Shown here piece after piece: positions 36,572-46,215 of a stretch of DNA of 64,000 bases. The notes below the pieces were generated by a model. That model ran no database searches. It saw only the letters and a list, made by a program, of their open reading frames with translations, and was not told the DNA's origin. Origin of the DNA: Leptospira selangorensis (GTDB lineage: Bacteria; Spirochaetota; Leptospiria; Leptospirales; Leptospiraceae). The stretch spans positions 1 to 64,000 of the forward strand of contig NZ_RQES01000024.1 in assembly GCF_004769405.1 (NCBI RefSeq), in the 5' to 3' direction. Every line of letters begins with the position of its first letter. Position 1 is the stretch's first letter. The translations under genes and the position numbers were made by a program.

Positions 36572-36665
36572 GCGTATGGCAGACAAATTTTTGGAAACTG
36601 GGGGGTTGAGCGCGGGTGGGGAAATCTCAGAGCGACGTGGAGGCTCCGATAGTTTGGCGCAGTAA
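36572..36665 (-). other. candidate attC-like spacer B
   Basis: GC-rich spacer starting 21 bases after the stop of the 743-residue gene. Read on the minus strand it opens with CTGCGCCAAACTATC, whose GCCAAAC resembles the attC R'' box (RYYYAAC) with one mismatch. It shares the pattern GCGYCNAACTATC and a following CGCT...GAT stretch with spacer A. The matching end (GTCTGCC near 36579) is weak. Probably a degraded attC. Confidence 0.4.
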
Positions 36666-36678
36666 CAACATAGTACAT

Positions 36679-38910
36679 TTAAAGCTTTGATACTACAAAG
36701 ACGCCAGAAATGAATTTATTTCGCGTGTGAGAATCAATTTGAATTAAACTTGATAAATCATAAGGATTCGGATCGAATAAGGCTTCTTTTGTTAGTAGAA
36801 ATACAGGAATATTTAATGAAATTGAATTCAATTCCTCGACAAATTTTACTAACTCATTATTATCATCCGATAATAATGAAGCAAAGACAATAAACCGGAC
36901 TCCCAATTTAGAACTTAGACTAATAAGTTTTTTTGCTTGCTTATAATCAAATATCCTATCAGATTTTATTTCGCAAATGCCTAGATTTTTTCCTAAGAAG
37001 ACTAATAAGTCAATATCCGTCATTTCTGCGTTGCTGCCATTTTCATATACATTCAATGCAAAACCAAATCTAGAAATATAATACTTTTGTCTTTTAAGAA
37101 AGGCAACAACCAATGCTGTTGTAAATTGGCCTTGATCGATCGATACTGCCACCAACTCGTTCAACTTAAATGAATCGGAAACAGGACGACCATCAGAAAA
37201 GATTGGCAATTGCACAGGCGACTTGCAGCAATAACAGTTTAAATTATTATTCAACTCGGAGATTAAGAACCAAATATTCCTATTACAAGTAGGGCAGTTG
37301 AAATTTCGTCCTCTTAACAAAATACCTTTTTGCCATAATAGTTCTATATATGAACTGAATAGGCTTCTCTCTTCAGCTTTTACATTGCAAATTTCGAACA
37401 TCCTATCTAGTGTCGCATAAATATCAGAAGTAAGAGTTACAAGCGAATTCAGTGATTCCTGAATTGATGCAATTATATTTTCAGTTTTGCCTACTTCAGC
37501 TATATTCCTATATAATTCGGATATCAAACGGCTCAGACGCTTCGGGGTAAGCTTCACTAGCAAATTAAAAGTTTTATAGTTTCGGATTAACTCTAACCCG
37601 CTTGAGTCAGCAACAAGTTCTAAGAGCCTTTCAATAATAATTGACTTTTCTGATTTTTTTATAATTAGATCTGGAGTAAATTGCTCTAAAAAAGAGTCCA
37701 TCTGTGCTGACTCAGTGGGGATATTGATTACAATTTCAATTCCATAATCTCTTTCTGGTTCAAATTGTGTGTGATAAGTCACTAATCCCACTTTAGAGAT
37801 TCTCGAAAATGATTCCGGGTAAAAATCGGAATGGGTAATAAACAAATTACCCATATTAGAATTAGCAGGATAAATAAAATGAGGAAGCCCTCTAATCTCT
37901 AAAGCAATGGCGACATTGTACCCTTTTGCAGAGAATAGTTTTTCGTTTGGGTGAGAAATCGCAAGGCTCAAATCTTCTGTGAAAATAGTTTGGAAACTGA
38001 AAAAGTCTTCCCATTCGCTTATGTAATCATCGAAATAATATTTACTAGAGTTTATTATGACCGAATTGTCTAAGTACTCAGAATAATCCAAAATTTCATT
38101 ATCTCCGACATTTACATAGTGAGTCCAATTATTAAGGATTGATTTATCAGTTTCAATAAATAATTCAGGAATCCACATACATTGATGCATTGGATATAAG
38201 GCCCGTGTGTTCCAAAAATAAAGTATCCCTTCAAAATTCGAAAATGAGCCAACGAATAAAGTGCTGTTTTTTTTTCCTGATCTAAAATAAGCCTGTTCGT
38301 TGTAATTTATTTCCCAAATGTTAAAGCCTCGCCCATGCGAGCGATAAATAGCGCATGCGTTCAGGAAATTTTGGCTAGGCTGTTTAGCAATCTTCAAAAG
38401 GTCTTCAATAGAAGAAATGGAGGACTGATAATAAAGGTTTAAGATCGGAGTTTTTAATTCTTCGTTTGTCGCTATTCCTACATTAATTGAGAAGGAACGA
38501 GATAAGTCTGAATTGACCGGATTGCTATTGAAATAGATTGGCCTTGGAGATTGCAATATAGTATGCTTATTTATAAATGGCTCCAGATTATCAAATAAAT
38601 CTAATGTAGTAGAGATATGATTTAGGTTATATGTAGAGCTATTATCAATAACCTTAAGTTTTAACAATTTTTGGAAACTTGAATTCGAACGTCCAGTAAG
38701 GTTAATTGCGATGTCTGGATCAGACGTCTTTATCATTTCCATGGTGTTATTTAACATCAAAGAGTTCTCAGTCAAAATTATATTTTCAATCCCCATAATC
38801 TCTCGCGAACACATTTGTATAACCTTCCAAAGCTGTTCGTAATTGTGACTCTCTATAATGAAAATCTTCTTAATCGGTCTGACTTTTGTTGTTACTGAGT
38901 AATTTGGCAT
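36679..38910 (-). CDS. 743-residue protein with zinc ribbon and PD-(D/E)xK-type nuclease domain
   Basis: A large AT-rich gene of the accessory island. The first 500 residues match no family I know; residues 15-75 look like a Rossmann-type sensor (KIFIIESHNYEQLW, SDPDIAINLTG), and LFVGSFSNFEGILYFWNTRAL lies near 225. A zinc ribbon follows: Cys539-x2-Cys542 and Cys559-x2-Cys562. The C-terminus has a nuclease-like core, Asp632 and Asp634 (TDIDLLVF), Glu647 and Lys649 (GICEIKS), the D...ExK pattern of restriction-type nucleases. No signal peptide. Upstream on the same strand is an NdpA-like gene. A nucleic-acid-cleaving defence effector is the best guess; function is otherwise unknown. Confidence 0.7.
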   Translation of the reverse strand: MPNYSVTTKVRPIKKIFIIESHNYEQLWKVIQMCSREIMGIENIILTENSLMLNNTMEMIKTSDPDIAINLTGRSNSSFQKLLKLKVIDNSSTYNLNHISTTLDLFDNLEPFINKHTILQSPRPIYFNSNPVNSDLSRSFSINVGIATNEELKTPILNLYYQSSISSIEDLLKIAKQPSQNFLNACAIYRSHGRGFNIWEINYNEQAYFRSGKKNSTLFVGSFSNFEGILYFWNTRALYPMHQCMWIPELFIETDKSILNNWTHYVNVGDNEILDYSEYLDNSVIINSSKYYFDDYISEWEDFFSFQTIFTEDLSLAISHPNEKLFSAKGYNVAIALEIRGLPHFIYPANSNMGNLFITHSDFYPESFSRISKVGLVTYHTQFEPERDYGIEIVINIPTESAQMDSFLEQFTPDLIIKKSEKSIIIERLLELVADSSGLELIRNYKTFNLLVKLTPKRLSRLISELYRNIAEVGKTENIIASIQESLNSLVTLTSDIYATLDRMFEICNVKAEERSLFSSYIELLWQKGILLRGRNFNCPTCNRNIWFLISELNNNLNCYCCKSPVQLPIFSDGRPVSDSFKLNELVAVSIDQGQFTTALVVAFLKRQKYYISRFGFALNVYENGSNAEMTDIDLLVFLGKNLGICEIKSDRIFDYKQAKKLISLSSKLGVRFIVFASLLSDDNNELVKFVEELNSISLNIPVFLLTKEALFDPNPYDLSSLIQIDSHTRNKFISGVFVVSKL

Positions 38911-38926
38911 ATTTTGTTGTTATTTC

Positions 38927-38992
38927 GTCTGACGATCCAAGCGAGGGTTTCGAAGCAATCCCGAAGCGCAGCACGAGAGCAGATAGTTAGAC
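38927..38992 (-). other. candidate integron attC site A
   Basis: 66 bases between the NdpA-like and nuclease genes. Read on the minus strand: R''-like GTCTAAC and, at the other end, R'-like GTCAGAC. The outer arms CGTCTAACTATC and GATCGTCAGACG pair at 10 of 12 positions. An imperfect inner palindrome (GCG..GGGATT / AAACCC..CGC) fills the middle, as in attC sites. It starts 15 bases after one stop codon and ends 17 before the next ATG. No integrase gene is in the window. Confidence 0.5.
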
Positions 38993-39006
38993 GCTGTGAG
39001 AAAAAC

Positions 39007-40008
39007 TCATCTTTCCTTTAATATTTTTGCCTGAATTTTTAAAATTCGGTTTTGGCCTCTCGGTTCAATTGAAGCTAATCTTTTGGTTAGAAGTAATTCT
39101 TGAGGAATAGTTACGACTATACCTTCTTCTAATATAAATTTTCGAATGCCTGACTTCTTTTGCATCAAAGGACTAAATTCTTTCTTTATTGGAAATTCCG
39201 GAACTTTATTCTTTTGTGCTTCGTTATTAAAATGTTCAAGTAAAGTTGGAGGAACATATTCAGATGCAAAATCTATGAGTTTAATTGTCCTTCGATTGCT
39301 AATCAATTCTGCATGCAATCCGGTTAACAAATCTATTGATTCGCCTATCGACAACCTACTTTGGGCAGCAAATTTTCTGACAAAACTAATAAATTGTTTT
39401 GTTAATTCCACAGGAGATTCCAAATTCTTTGCTTGGAGAAAGTTAGTTAGCCAAAAAGTTGCAATTTCATCAGAATTAATCTGATCATCCATAGCATAAG
39501 ATTCTAAAAAGGAATGACCATCAAAAACAAACATGGCAAGCTTAAAGACTTTGGTTTTTTGAGTTAATAGAATATTTTCTAAATCATTCAAATTATATGA
39601 TTTTCTTTTATCATCAAATTTAGCTTCTGAACCCCTCATTGCTTCTAACTTTAGCAAACAAACATATTCATTTTCATAATCATTCTTTCCCTTAATAATA
39701 ATTAGAAATCCATCAGATATGTTTTTTCTATTTTGCTTTGAATGCAAAAATTTAGCTATTTCGTGTGAAATTTTTATTATTTGATCAGGCCTTTTCTCAC
39801 CCTTTAGAAATCTTGCTTTCTCTCCAATAAATCCGGGTTTTCCTCCGATAAATTCAATTGGGGAGAAATTTTTCTTTTCTTGTGCTTCTTCAATCTTCTG
39901 TTTCCAGAAATCAGGGTTTATTACTTCAGAAAAACTTTCAGAAAGTTTTATTTCCTGTTTCGAGTCACTCTGTGGAACCCAATGAATTATTACTTTATCA
40001 ATTAGCAT
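39007..40008 (-). CDS. NdpA-like nucleoid-associated protein (NA37 family)
   Basis: 333 residues resembling the 37-kDa nucleoid-associated protein family (YejK/NdpA). Visible blocks are FLHSKQNRKNISDGFLIIIKGKNDYENEYVCLLKLE and KVFKLAMFVFDG, then ISFVRKFAAQSRLSIGES and the C-terminal TIPQELLLTKR. The E. coli member coats DNA; homologues also occur in accessory and defence islands. The gene is AT-rich and lies between two GC-rich spacers, one a good attC candidate. The nuclease-domain gene follows on the same strand, so the two may form a system. Confidence 0.75.
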   Translation of the reverse strand: MLIDKVIIHWVPQSDSKQEIKLSESFSEVINPDFWKQKIEEAQEKKNFSPIEFIGGKPGFIGEKARFLKGEKRPDQIIKISHEIAKFLHSKQNRKNISDGFLIIIKGKNDYENEYVCLLKLEAMRGSEAKFDDKRKSYNLNDLENILLTQKTKVFKLAMFVFDGHSFLESYAMDDQINSDEIATFWLTNFLQAKNLESPVELTKQFISFVRKFAAQSRLSIGESIDLLTGLHAELISNRRTIKLIDFASEYVPPTLLEHFNNEAQKNKVPEFPIKKEFSPLMQKKSGIRKFILEEGIVVTIPQELLLTKRLASIEPRGQNRILKIQAKILKER

Positions 40009-40361
40009 ATTTTTTCTTTATGGCGCCTAACGTTACGCATGGGCGCACGTTCGTCAAGCCAGGCGCAACCAATTGCATGTGCGCACATTCGCAAAACCGC
40101 CCAGATCCCAAAGCATCGCCGCAATTGCGCCAATCCACAGCCCGAGCTCCCAAAATCCCCTCGCTCTCCCAAAATCCAATTTCCCCCTCTTTCCCCGAAA
40201 AATCAGATTCCTTTCCCTACACTTAGATTAATATCTTAATAAAATGCTTAATATTTGAACATTGATAAATAATCGGTATAAAAAATAAGCGCGTAATTTA
40301 ATTTCTGCTTGTTTATTGAGAGCGAAATTAGTCTCCTTCAGATAGATGGGAGGAGGATTCT
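40009..40361. other. island boundary and promoter region
   Basis: The first 100 bases are GC-rich and crowded with short palindromes: GCGCCTAACGTTACGC at 40024 (GTTAGGC on the minus strand fits an attC R' box), ATGTGCGCACAT (40077-40088) and several GCGC units. From 40110 to 40210 the plus strand is pyrimidine-rich with a 12-base direct repeat CTCCCAAAATCC (40047+100 and 19 bases on). From 40240 it turns AT-rich, a likely promoter for the ATP-grasp gene at 40362. No gene seen. Confidence 0.5.
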
Positions 40362-41786
40362 ATGCTCCTGACTAATTACCAAACGGATTCCTTTTACGAC
40401 GAAATGTTCTCTGAAGAGGGAGGGATTCGCCAGAGTTATCATATCTTAAAATCCAGGATCGAAGGCATGGATGATAAGGAGCTTTTGAAGCGGAAGGCAT
40501 CTGCTGAGAAGGCACTTCTTTCCTTGGGCATCACCTTTAATGTGTATGGGGATGAGGAAGAAGAGGAGAGGATCATGCCTTTCGATATCATTCCTCGGAT
40601 CGTAACTTCTTTCGAATGGAAAAAAATGGAAGAAGGTCTCAAACAAAGGATCCGTGCATTAAATCTTTTCATCCAAGACATTTACGGAGATGAGAAGATC
40701 ATCAAAGACGGAGTGATCCCTGCTGAGATCGTTTATAGTAGTTCCGGTTATTTAAAAGAATGTAAAGGGATCAAACCTCCTAAAGGAATTTGGATCCATA
40801 TTACTGGAACGGATCTTGTGCGTGACGGTGACGGTCAGATGTTGGTCTTAGAGGATAATTTGCGTTGTCCTTCCGGCGTTTCTTACGTATTAGAAAATCG
40901 TGAAGTAATGAAAAAGACTTTTCCGGAACTTTTTGCAAGCCTGTCTGTTAGGCCTATTTATGATTATCCGATCAGGCTTCGTGGAATGTTGGAACATCTT
41001 TCCGACAAGCCGAATCCGAATATCGGAGTCTTAACTCCCGGTATCTATAACTCGGCATATTACGAACATAGTTTTCTTGCATCTCGTATGGGAGTTCCTT
41101 TGGTAGAAGGTACGGACCTTACGGTTAGAGATGATAAACTTTATATGAGAACCACCAAAGGTTTGAAACAGGTGGATGTTTTGTATAGAAGGATCGACGA
41201 TACATTCATGGATCCTAAGGCTTTCCGTAAAGATTCCCTTTTGGGTGTTCCTGGTATTTTCGAGGTATTTAAAAAAGGAAATGTTGCACTTGCGAATGCT
41301 CCCGGCACCGGAGTAGCCGATGATAAGGTGATCTATTCTTATGTTCCTGATTTTATTAAGTATTATCTGGGAGAAGATCCGATTATTCCGAATGTTCCCA
41401 CTTATCTATGTTCCAGGGAGAAGGACCTGAAATATGTTTGTGAGAATATCGGGAACCTGGTTGTAAAAGCGGCTAACGGAGCCGGTGGATATGGAATGAT
41501 CATCGGCCCTGTTGCGAGTGAAAAAGAAAAAGAGGAATTCGTAGAAAAAGTAAAAGCCGATCCTCGAAATTATATAGCTCAACCTGTTTTGAGTTTATCC
41601 AGGATCCCGACGTTGATAGAGGATAAGTTGGAAGGAAGACATGTGGATCTAAGACCTTTTATCTTATATGGAGAAGAGATCTACGTTATGCCAGGTGGTT
41701 TAACTCGGGTCGCATTGAGAAGAGGTTCCTTGGTTGTGAATTCTTCCCAAGGTGGTGGCTCTAAAGATACTTGGGTGATGGGTTAA
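40362..41786 (+). CDS. circularly permuted ATP-grasp protein (COG2308)
   Basis: 474 residues with a strong GGAGGAGG ribosome site. The protein has the DUF404/DUF407 layout: [17 protein letters not shown], then [72 protein letters not shown] and [17 protein letters not shown] (ATP-binding loop). These are predicted peptide ligases, joining amino acids to a peptide or protein with ATP. First gene of a run with an alpha-E protein and a giant transglutaminase, the conserved core of this predicted modification system. Its substrate is not known. Confidence 0.92.
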   Translation: MLLTNYQTDSFYDEMFSEEGGIRQSYHILKSRIEGMDDKELLKRKASAEKALLSLGITFNVYGDEEEEERIMPFDIIPRIVTSFEWKKMEEGLKQRIRALNLFIQDIYGDEKIIKDGVIPAEIVYSSSGYLKECKGIKPPKGIWIHITGTDLVRDGDGQMLVLEDNLRCPSGVSYVLENREVMKKTFPELFASLSVRPIYDYPIRLRGMLEHLSDKPNPNIGVLTPGIYNSAYYEHSFLASRMGVPLVEGTDLTVRDDKLYMRTTKGLKQVDVLYRRIDDTFMDPKAFRKDSLLGVPGIFEVFKKGNVALANAPGTGVADDKVIYSYVPDFIKYYLGEDPIIPNVPTYLCSREKDLKYVCENIGNLVVKAANGAGGYGMIIGPVASEKEKEEFVEKVKADPRNYIAQPVLSLSRIPTLIEDKLEGRHVDLRPFILYGEEIYVMPGGLTRVALRRGSLVVNSSQGGGSKDTWVMG

Positions 41787-41870
41787 TATCAAAAAAAGAT
41801 CAAGAACTGGCAATCAGGGGAATATCCCAAGCGGAACCGAAAAACATCACAAAACTAGAGAGGTTTCCTA

Positions 41871-42815
41871 ATGCTAAGCCGAGTCGCTGAATCCGTATAC
41901 TGGATGAATCGTTATATGGAAAGGGCCGAGAATTATTCACGTTTTTTGGATGTGAATTTTCAACTTTCCTTAGATCTAAACGAGGACTCCAACAGACAAT
42001 GGATGCCTTTGGTGTATACCACCGGAGACAATGAATTATTTTCCAGGAAGTATAATTCTCCAAGCAAAGAGAATGTGATCCATTTTATGAGTTTGGATAC
42101 TGAAAATCCGAACTCTATCATGAATTGTTTGATTCGTGCCAGAGAAAATGCAAGGACCATCCGAGAAAATATTTCCACTCCGATGTGGGAAGTGATCAAC
42201 GAATTCTATCTTACGATCAAATCCAAAAAGAAATTTGAAGAATCGGATATGCCCGGAATTGCAGAATTTTTCAAAGCGATCCGGAACCAATGTTTATTAT
42301 TCTACGGTTGCCAAGAGGCCACCATATCTCATGACGAAGTTTGGCATTTTGCATTACTCGGGAGATTATTGGAAAGAGCAGATAAGACCACTCGTATCCT
42401 GGACATGAAATATTTTATACTTCTTCCTGCCAGAGAAGAAGTTGGATCCACATTGGACTTGATCCAATGGCTTTCTCTTCTGAAATCCGCAAGTGCTCAT
42501 GAGATGTTTAACCGTTTTTATACAAGGATCACTCCTAAGAATATTGCTGAATTTCTTATCTTGGATAAAATTTTTCCAAGAGCGATACGTTCATGTTTGT
42601 CCAAGGCATTTGATAGTCTGAAAATTTTAAGCGGAAGCGAGAAGGACAGCTATGGAGATGAAACGGAAAAGAGGGTAGGTGTCCTTCTTTCCGAAATGAA
42701 CTATGCCTCCATAGATGAGATTTTTTCTTCAGGTATGCATGAATATTTGGACCAATTGCAAGTGAGATTGAATGGGATCGCTGCTCAATTGGACGAAACC
42801 TATTTTAGGAATTGA
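41871..42815 (+). CDS. alpha-E domain protein (DUF403, COG2307)
   Basis: 314 residues, all helical. The N-terminus MLSRVAESVYWMNRYMERAENYSRFLDVNFQL is the family signature. Other features are IRENISTPMWEVINEFY and FALLGRLLERADKTTRILDMKYF. It has AGAGG before the start. Alpha-E proteins accompany the ATP-grasp of COG2308 almost always and are thought to act with it, but no activity is proven. The next gene overlaps the stop region, so the three genes are one operon. Confidence 0.92.
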   Translation: MLSRVAESVYWMNRYMERAENYSRFLDVNFQLSLDLNEDSNRQWMPLVYTTGDNELFSRKYNSPSKENVIHFMSLDTENPNSIMNCLIRARENARTIRENISTPMWEVINEFYLTIKSKKKFEESDMPGIAEFFKAIRNQCLLFYGCQEATISHDEVWHFALLGRLLERADKTTRILDMKYFILLPAREEVGSTLDLIQWLSLLKSASAHEMFNRFYTRITPKNIAEFLILDKIFPRAIRSCLSKAFDSLKILSGSEKDSYGDETEKRVGVLLSEMNYASIDEIFSSGMHEYLDQLQVRLNGIAAQLDETYFRN

Positions 42816-42817
42816 TC

Positions 42818-45800
42818 ATGTCCTTACTCGTCTCCCTCACTCACGAAACTTCTTATGAATATGATAGACCTGTTGCATTATCGCCTCATATCATTCGATT
42901 GAGACCTGCTCCTCATTCTAGGACCAGAATTGTTTCTTATTCACTTCTCGTAGAACCTTCCGAACAATTTTTAAATTGGCAGCAGGATCCTTTCGGAAAT
43001 TACCAAGCAAGATTGGTATTTCCTAAGAAGACCGAGAAATTAAAAATACTCGTGGATCTGGTGGCAGAAATCCAAGTCATCAATCCATTCGATTTTTTCT
43101 TAGAGCCTGATGCAGAAGAGACCCCATTTATTTATTCGGATGCTTTGAGAAAGGAACTTCTTCCTTACTTGAGTGCTACCGATGGGAGTAACGCACTCGC
43201 CAATTATATTTCAGGTTTAAGAAAAGACGGGATCTTAAAATCAAAACGTACCGTAGATTTTTTGGTTGGACTCAATCAAAGAGTATACCAGGACATTTCT
43301 TATGTAATCCGAATGGAACCAGGTGTGCAAACCTGCACGCAAACATTGGAAAGAAGATCCGGTTCTTGTAGGGACTCCGCATTTTTACTCGTTCAGATCT
43401 TAAGACATATCGGTCTTGCGTCCAGATTTGTTTCCGGATATTTGATCCAGCTGAAACCGGATGAGGTGTCTATTCATGGACCTTCCGGAGCGAAAGAGGA
43501 TTTTACCGATCTACATGCCTGGGCGGAGGTGTTCCTACCAGGTGCAGGTTGGGTTGGTCTTGATCCTACTTCCGGTTTGTTTGCTGGAGAAGGTCATATT
43601 CCTTTAGCGGCTGTTCCAGAACCCGGAAGTGCTTCTCCAGTATTCGGATATTCGGATCCTGCCGAGTCCAAGTTCGGATTCAGGATGGAGGTCAAACGTT
43701 TCCAAGAATCTCCTAGAGTTACTAAACCTTATACGGATCTTACTTGGGATAGAGTTTTAAAACTAGGTAAAGATCTAGATACTAGATGCAAAAAAAATGA
43801 TATTCGAGTTTCTATAGGAGGAGAGCCTACTTTTATTTCGGATACTTCCAGGCAGGATCCTGAGTGGAATACTCTCGCACTCGGAAAAGAAAAGTTAGAG
43901 TTAGGAGAAACTCTTCTCACAAAACTTCGTAAAAAGTTTTCACCCGGTTCTTTGGTCCAAGTTACTCAAGGAAAATGGTATCCTGGTGAACCTTTGCCTC
44001 GCTGGTCCTTGAATGTTTTTTGGAGAAAGGACGGAGAGTCTTTATGGAAAAACGAAGGATTACTATCTTCTTCCTCTGAAAAAGAAAATGAGGATTTAGA
44101 TAAGGAATTAATATCATCCGAAAAATTCGGGGAAGAAGTTTGTAGGACTTTAGGAATTTCTCCCAAACATATAGTTCCTTTATATGAGGACGGTTTTTAT
44201 TATTTATGGAAAGAAGGTCAACTTCCTGAATGGAAAGACCCTAAAAGTGAAGATTTTAACTCAGAAGATTTTTCATTCGAGGCCTTGGAAAGGAAGAAGG
44301 TCCTCTCACTCGTAGATAGAGATTTTAAACTTAAAAAAGCGATCGCTATTCCATTACAATTTAATTATGCGAAATCCGAATGGGAAAGTTCCGAGTGGAA
44401 ATATAAAAGGGAAAGATTATATCTAATCCCTGGAGATAGCCCTGCAGGTTTCAGGCTTCCTTTTTCTTCTATTTCCGAAAATTTCAGACCGAATGCAGTA
44501 CTTACGGATCTATCTAAGAGCAAAAAATTAAGCTCTCGGAAAGATCTGGATTCAATTTTAGAAAAAAGATCTTCTAAAGAACCTAAGTTTTTTTCAGCTG
44601 GAAAAGATCTCCCTATCAGAACTACTTTAGTCATCGAACCGAGACTTGGCTCTATCCATGTGTTTTTACCTCCGGTAGAAGGTTTGGAGCCTTGGTTGGA
44701 TCTGATCTCCTCTTTGGAATTTGCGGCTGCAAAATCAGGAATACAGATCGTATTAGAAGGTTATGAACCTCCTTCGGATGCGAGGCTCGGCCTATTTCGG
44801 ATAACTCCGGACCCTGGTGTCTTAGAAGTAAATTTACATCCTTCTTCTAATTTTAAAGAACTGGAAGAAAAGACCCGTATCTTATACGAAGAAGCAAAGG
44901 AACTAGGCTTAAGTGCGGAAAAATTCCTAATAGATGGAAGACATACCGGAACAGGAGGTGGAAACCATATCACTGTAGGTGCCATGTCTCCGGAAGACAG
45001 TCCATTTTTAAGAAGACCGGACCTTCTACGCAGTTTAGTAAGTTATTGGCAGCATCATCCTTCTCTTTCTTATCTTTTTTCGGGTTTGTTTATAGGCCCA
45101 ACTTCTCAGGCTCCTCGTTTAGATGAGGGCAGAGACGAAATATTATACGAATATGAATTAGCTTCTTCTCAATTAGATAAAATTAAAGAACCAAATCCAT
45201 GGTTGGTAGACCGCCTTTTTCGGAATCTACTTGTGGATCTAACTGGGAATACTCATAGAGCCGAAATTTCTATAGATAAACTTTATCCTCCTATGGGTTC
45301 TCGATTGGGTCTTGTGGAGCTGAGAGGATTCGAAATGCCTCCTCATTATAAGATGAGTGTGGTACAACAACTTTTAGTTTTATCTTTGATTTGTAGATTT
45401 TGGGAAAAACCTTATGTAAAATCTCCGATCCATTGGGGAACAGAACTGCATGATCGGTTTCTTCTTCCTCATTTTGTTTGGACCGATTTTAAAGATGTTC
45501 TGAAAGATCTGAAAGAGCACGGGTTTACATTTGGAGAAGAGGAGTTTCTTCCATTTTTCGAATTTCGTTTTCCTGTATATGGCAAGACCCAAAGAGAAGA
45601 AGTATTCTTGGAACTTAGAATGGCCTTAGAACCTTGGAATGTCTTAGGAGAAGAGTCTTCTTCTTTCGGAACTTCAAGATCTGTGGATTCTGCATTAGAA
45701 AGATTGCAAGTAAAGGTAGAAGGTTGGAGTGATCGTTATCTTCTTAGTTGTAATGGTTACGAAGTTCCACTTCGAGGCACTGGCAGAAAGGGAGAAGCAG

Positions 45801-46105
45801 TTTCCGGAATTAGATTCAAGGCTTGGAATCCAGTATTTACCTTACATCCGAATCTTCCGGTTCATACTCCTTTGGTGTTTGATGTTTGGGATACTTGGTC
45901 TTCTCGTCCTTTAGGCGGTTGTCGTTATTATGTTTCTCATCCTGGTGGAAGAGCTTACGATACATTCCCGGTGAATTCGTATGAGGCTGAGTCTCGTAGG
46001 ATCTCCAGATTTTTAGCGGATGGTCATTCAGCATTAGATGGTTCCGAGCCTAAACGATTGAAACATACAAATGGTTATACGATGGACCTTCGTTGGATTG
46101 AATAA
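42818..46105 (+). CDS. giant transglutaminase plus DUF2126 protein
   Basis: About 1095 residues from the ATG at 42818, 2 bases after the alpha-E stop. Residues 1-290 are a transglutaminase-like domain: N-terminal beta part (LTHETSYEYDRPVALSPHIIRLRP) and catalytic Cys (RRSGSCRDSAFLLVQIL), His (DLHAWAEVF) and Asp (GLDPTSGLF). The rest is the DUF2126 part with HTGTGGGNHITVGAMSPE and LSYLFSGLFIGPTSQAPRLDEGRDE, a predicted amidoligase-type fold. Together they may cleave or form isopeptide-type bonds in the pathway of the preceding ATP-grasp. The cytoplasm is likely, as no signal peptide is seen. Confidence 0.9.
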   Translation: MSLLVSLTHETSYEYDRPVALSPHIIRLRPAPHSRTRIVSYSLLVEPSEQFLNWQQDPFGNYQARLVFPKKTEKLKILVDLVAEIQVINPFDFFLEPDAEETPFIYSDALRKELLPYLSATDGSNALANYISGLRKDGILKSKRTVDFLVGLNQRVYQDISYVIRMEPGVQTCTQTLERRSGSCRDSAFLLVQILRHIGLASRFVSGYLIQLKPDEVSIHGPSGAKEDFTDLHAWAEVFLPGAGWVGLDPTSGLFAGEGHIPLAAVPEPGSASPVFGYSDPAESKFGFRMEVKRFQESPRVTKPYTDLTWDRVLKLGKDLDTRCKKNDIRVSIGGEPTFISDTSRQDPEWNTLALGKEKLELGETLLTKLRKKFSPGSLVQVTQGKWYPGEPLPRWSLNVFWRKDGESLWKNEGLLSSSSEKENEDLDKELISSEKFGEEVCRTLGISPKHIVPLYEDGFYYLWKEGQLPEWKDPKSEDFNSEDFSFEALERKKVLSLVDRDFKLKKAIAIPLQFNYAKSEWESSEWKYKRERLYLIPGDSPAGFRLPFSSISENFRPNAVLTDLSKSKKLSSRKDLDSILEKRSSKEPKFFSAGKDLPIRTTLVIEPRLGSIHVFLPPVEGLEPWLDLISSLEFAAAKSGIQIVLEGYEPPSDARLGLFRITPDPGVLEVNLHPSSNFKELEEKTRILYEEAKELGLSAEKFLIDGRHTGTGGGNHITVGAMSPEDSPFLRRPDLLRSLVSYWQHHPSLSYLFSGLFIGPTSQAPRLDEGRDEILYEYELASSQLDKIKEPNPWLVDRLFRNLLVDLTGNTHRAEISIDKLYPPMGSRLGLVELRGFEMPPHYKMSVVQQLLVLSLICRFWEKPYVKSPIHWGTELHDRFLLPHFVWTDFKDVLKDLKEHGFTFGEEEFLPFFEFRFPVYGKTQREEVFLELRMALEPWNVLGEESSSFGTSRSVDSALERLQVKVEGWSDRYLLSCNGYEVPLRGTGRKGEAVSGIRFKAWNPVFTLHPNLPVHTPLVFDVWDTWSSRPLGGCRYYVSHPGGRAYDTFPVNSYEAESRRISRFLADGHSALDGSEPKRLKHTNGYTMDLRWIE

Positions 46106-46116
46106 TTAGTATTTAT

Positions 46117-46144
46117 CAAACTAAGTTTGTGAGAACAAATCTCA
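46117..46144. promoter_or_regulatory. pair of short dyads upstream of the imelysin-FecA operon
   Basis: CAAACT A AGTTTG (46117-46129) and TGAGA ACAAA TCTCA (46130-46144) lie side by side 72-99 bases before the imelysin start. Two adjacent palindromes upstream of an iron-uptake operon may be a metal-regulator site, but they match no Fur consensus I know. Confidence 0.4.
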
Positions 46145-46215
46145 AAAACAGTTGCAACCAGTTCTAGAAAAATAATTCTGATTCTCAAGATAAAGAGCCC
46201 AGTTTCGAGGGAACT

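Noticed and set aside
39858..40239. Plus-strand frames across the NdpA start and the GC-rich boundary
   Set aside because: Low-complexity, Pro/Ser/Arg-rich translations without start signals; the DNA is better explained as a recombination boundary.
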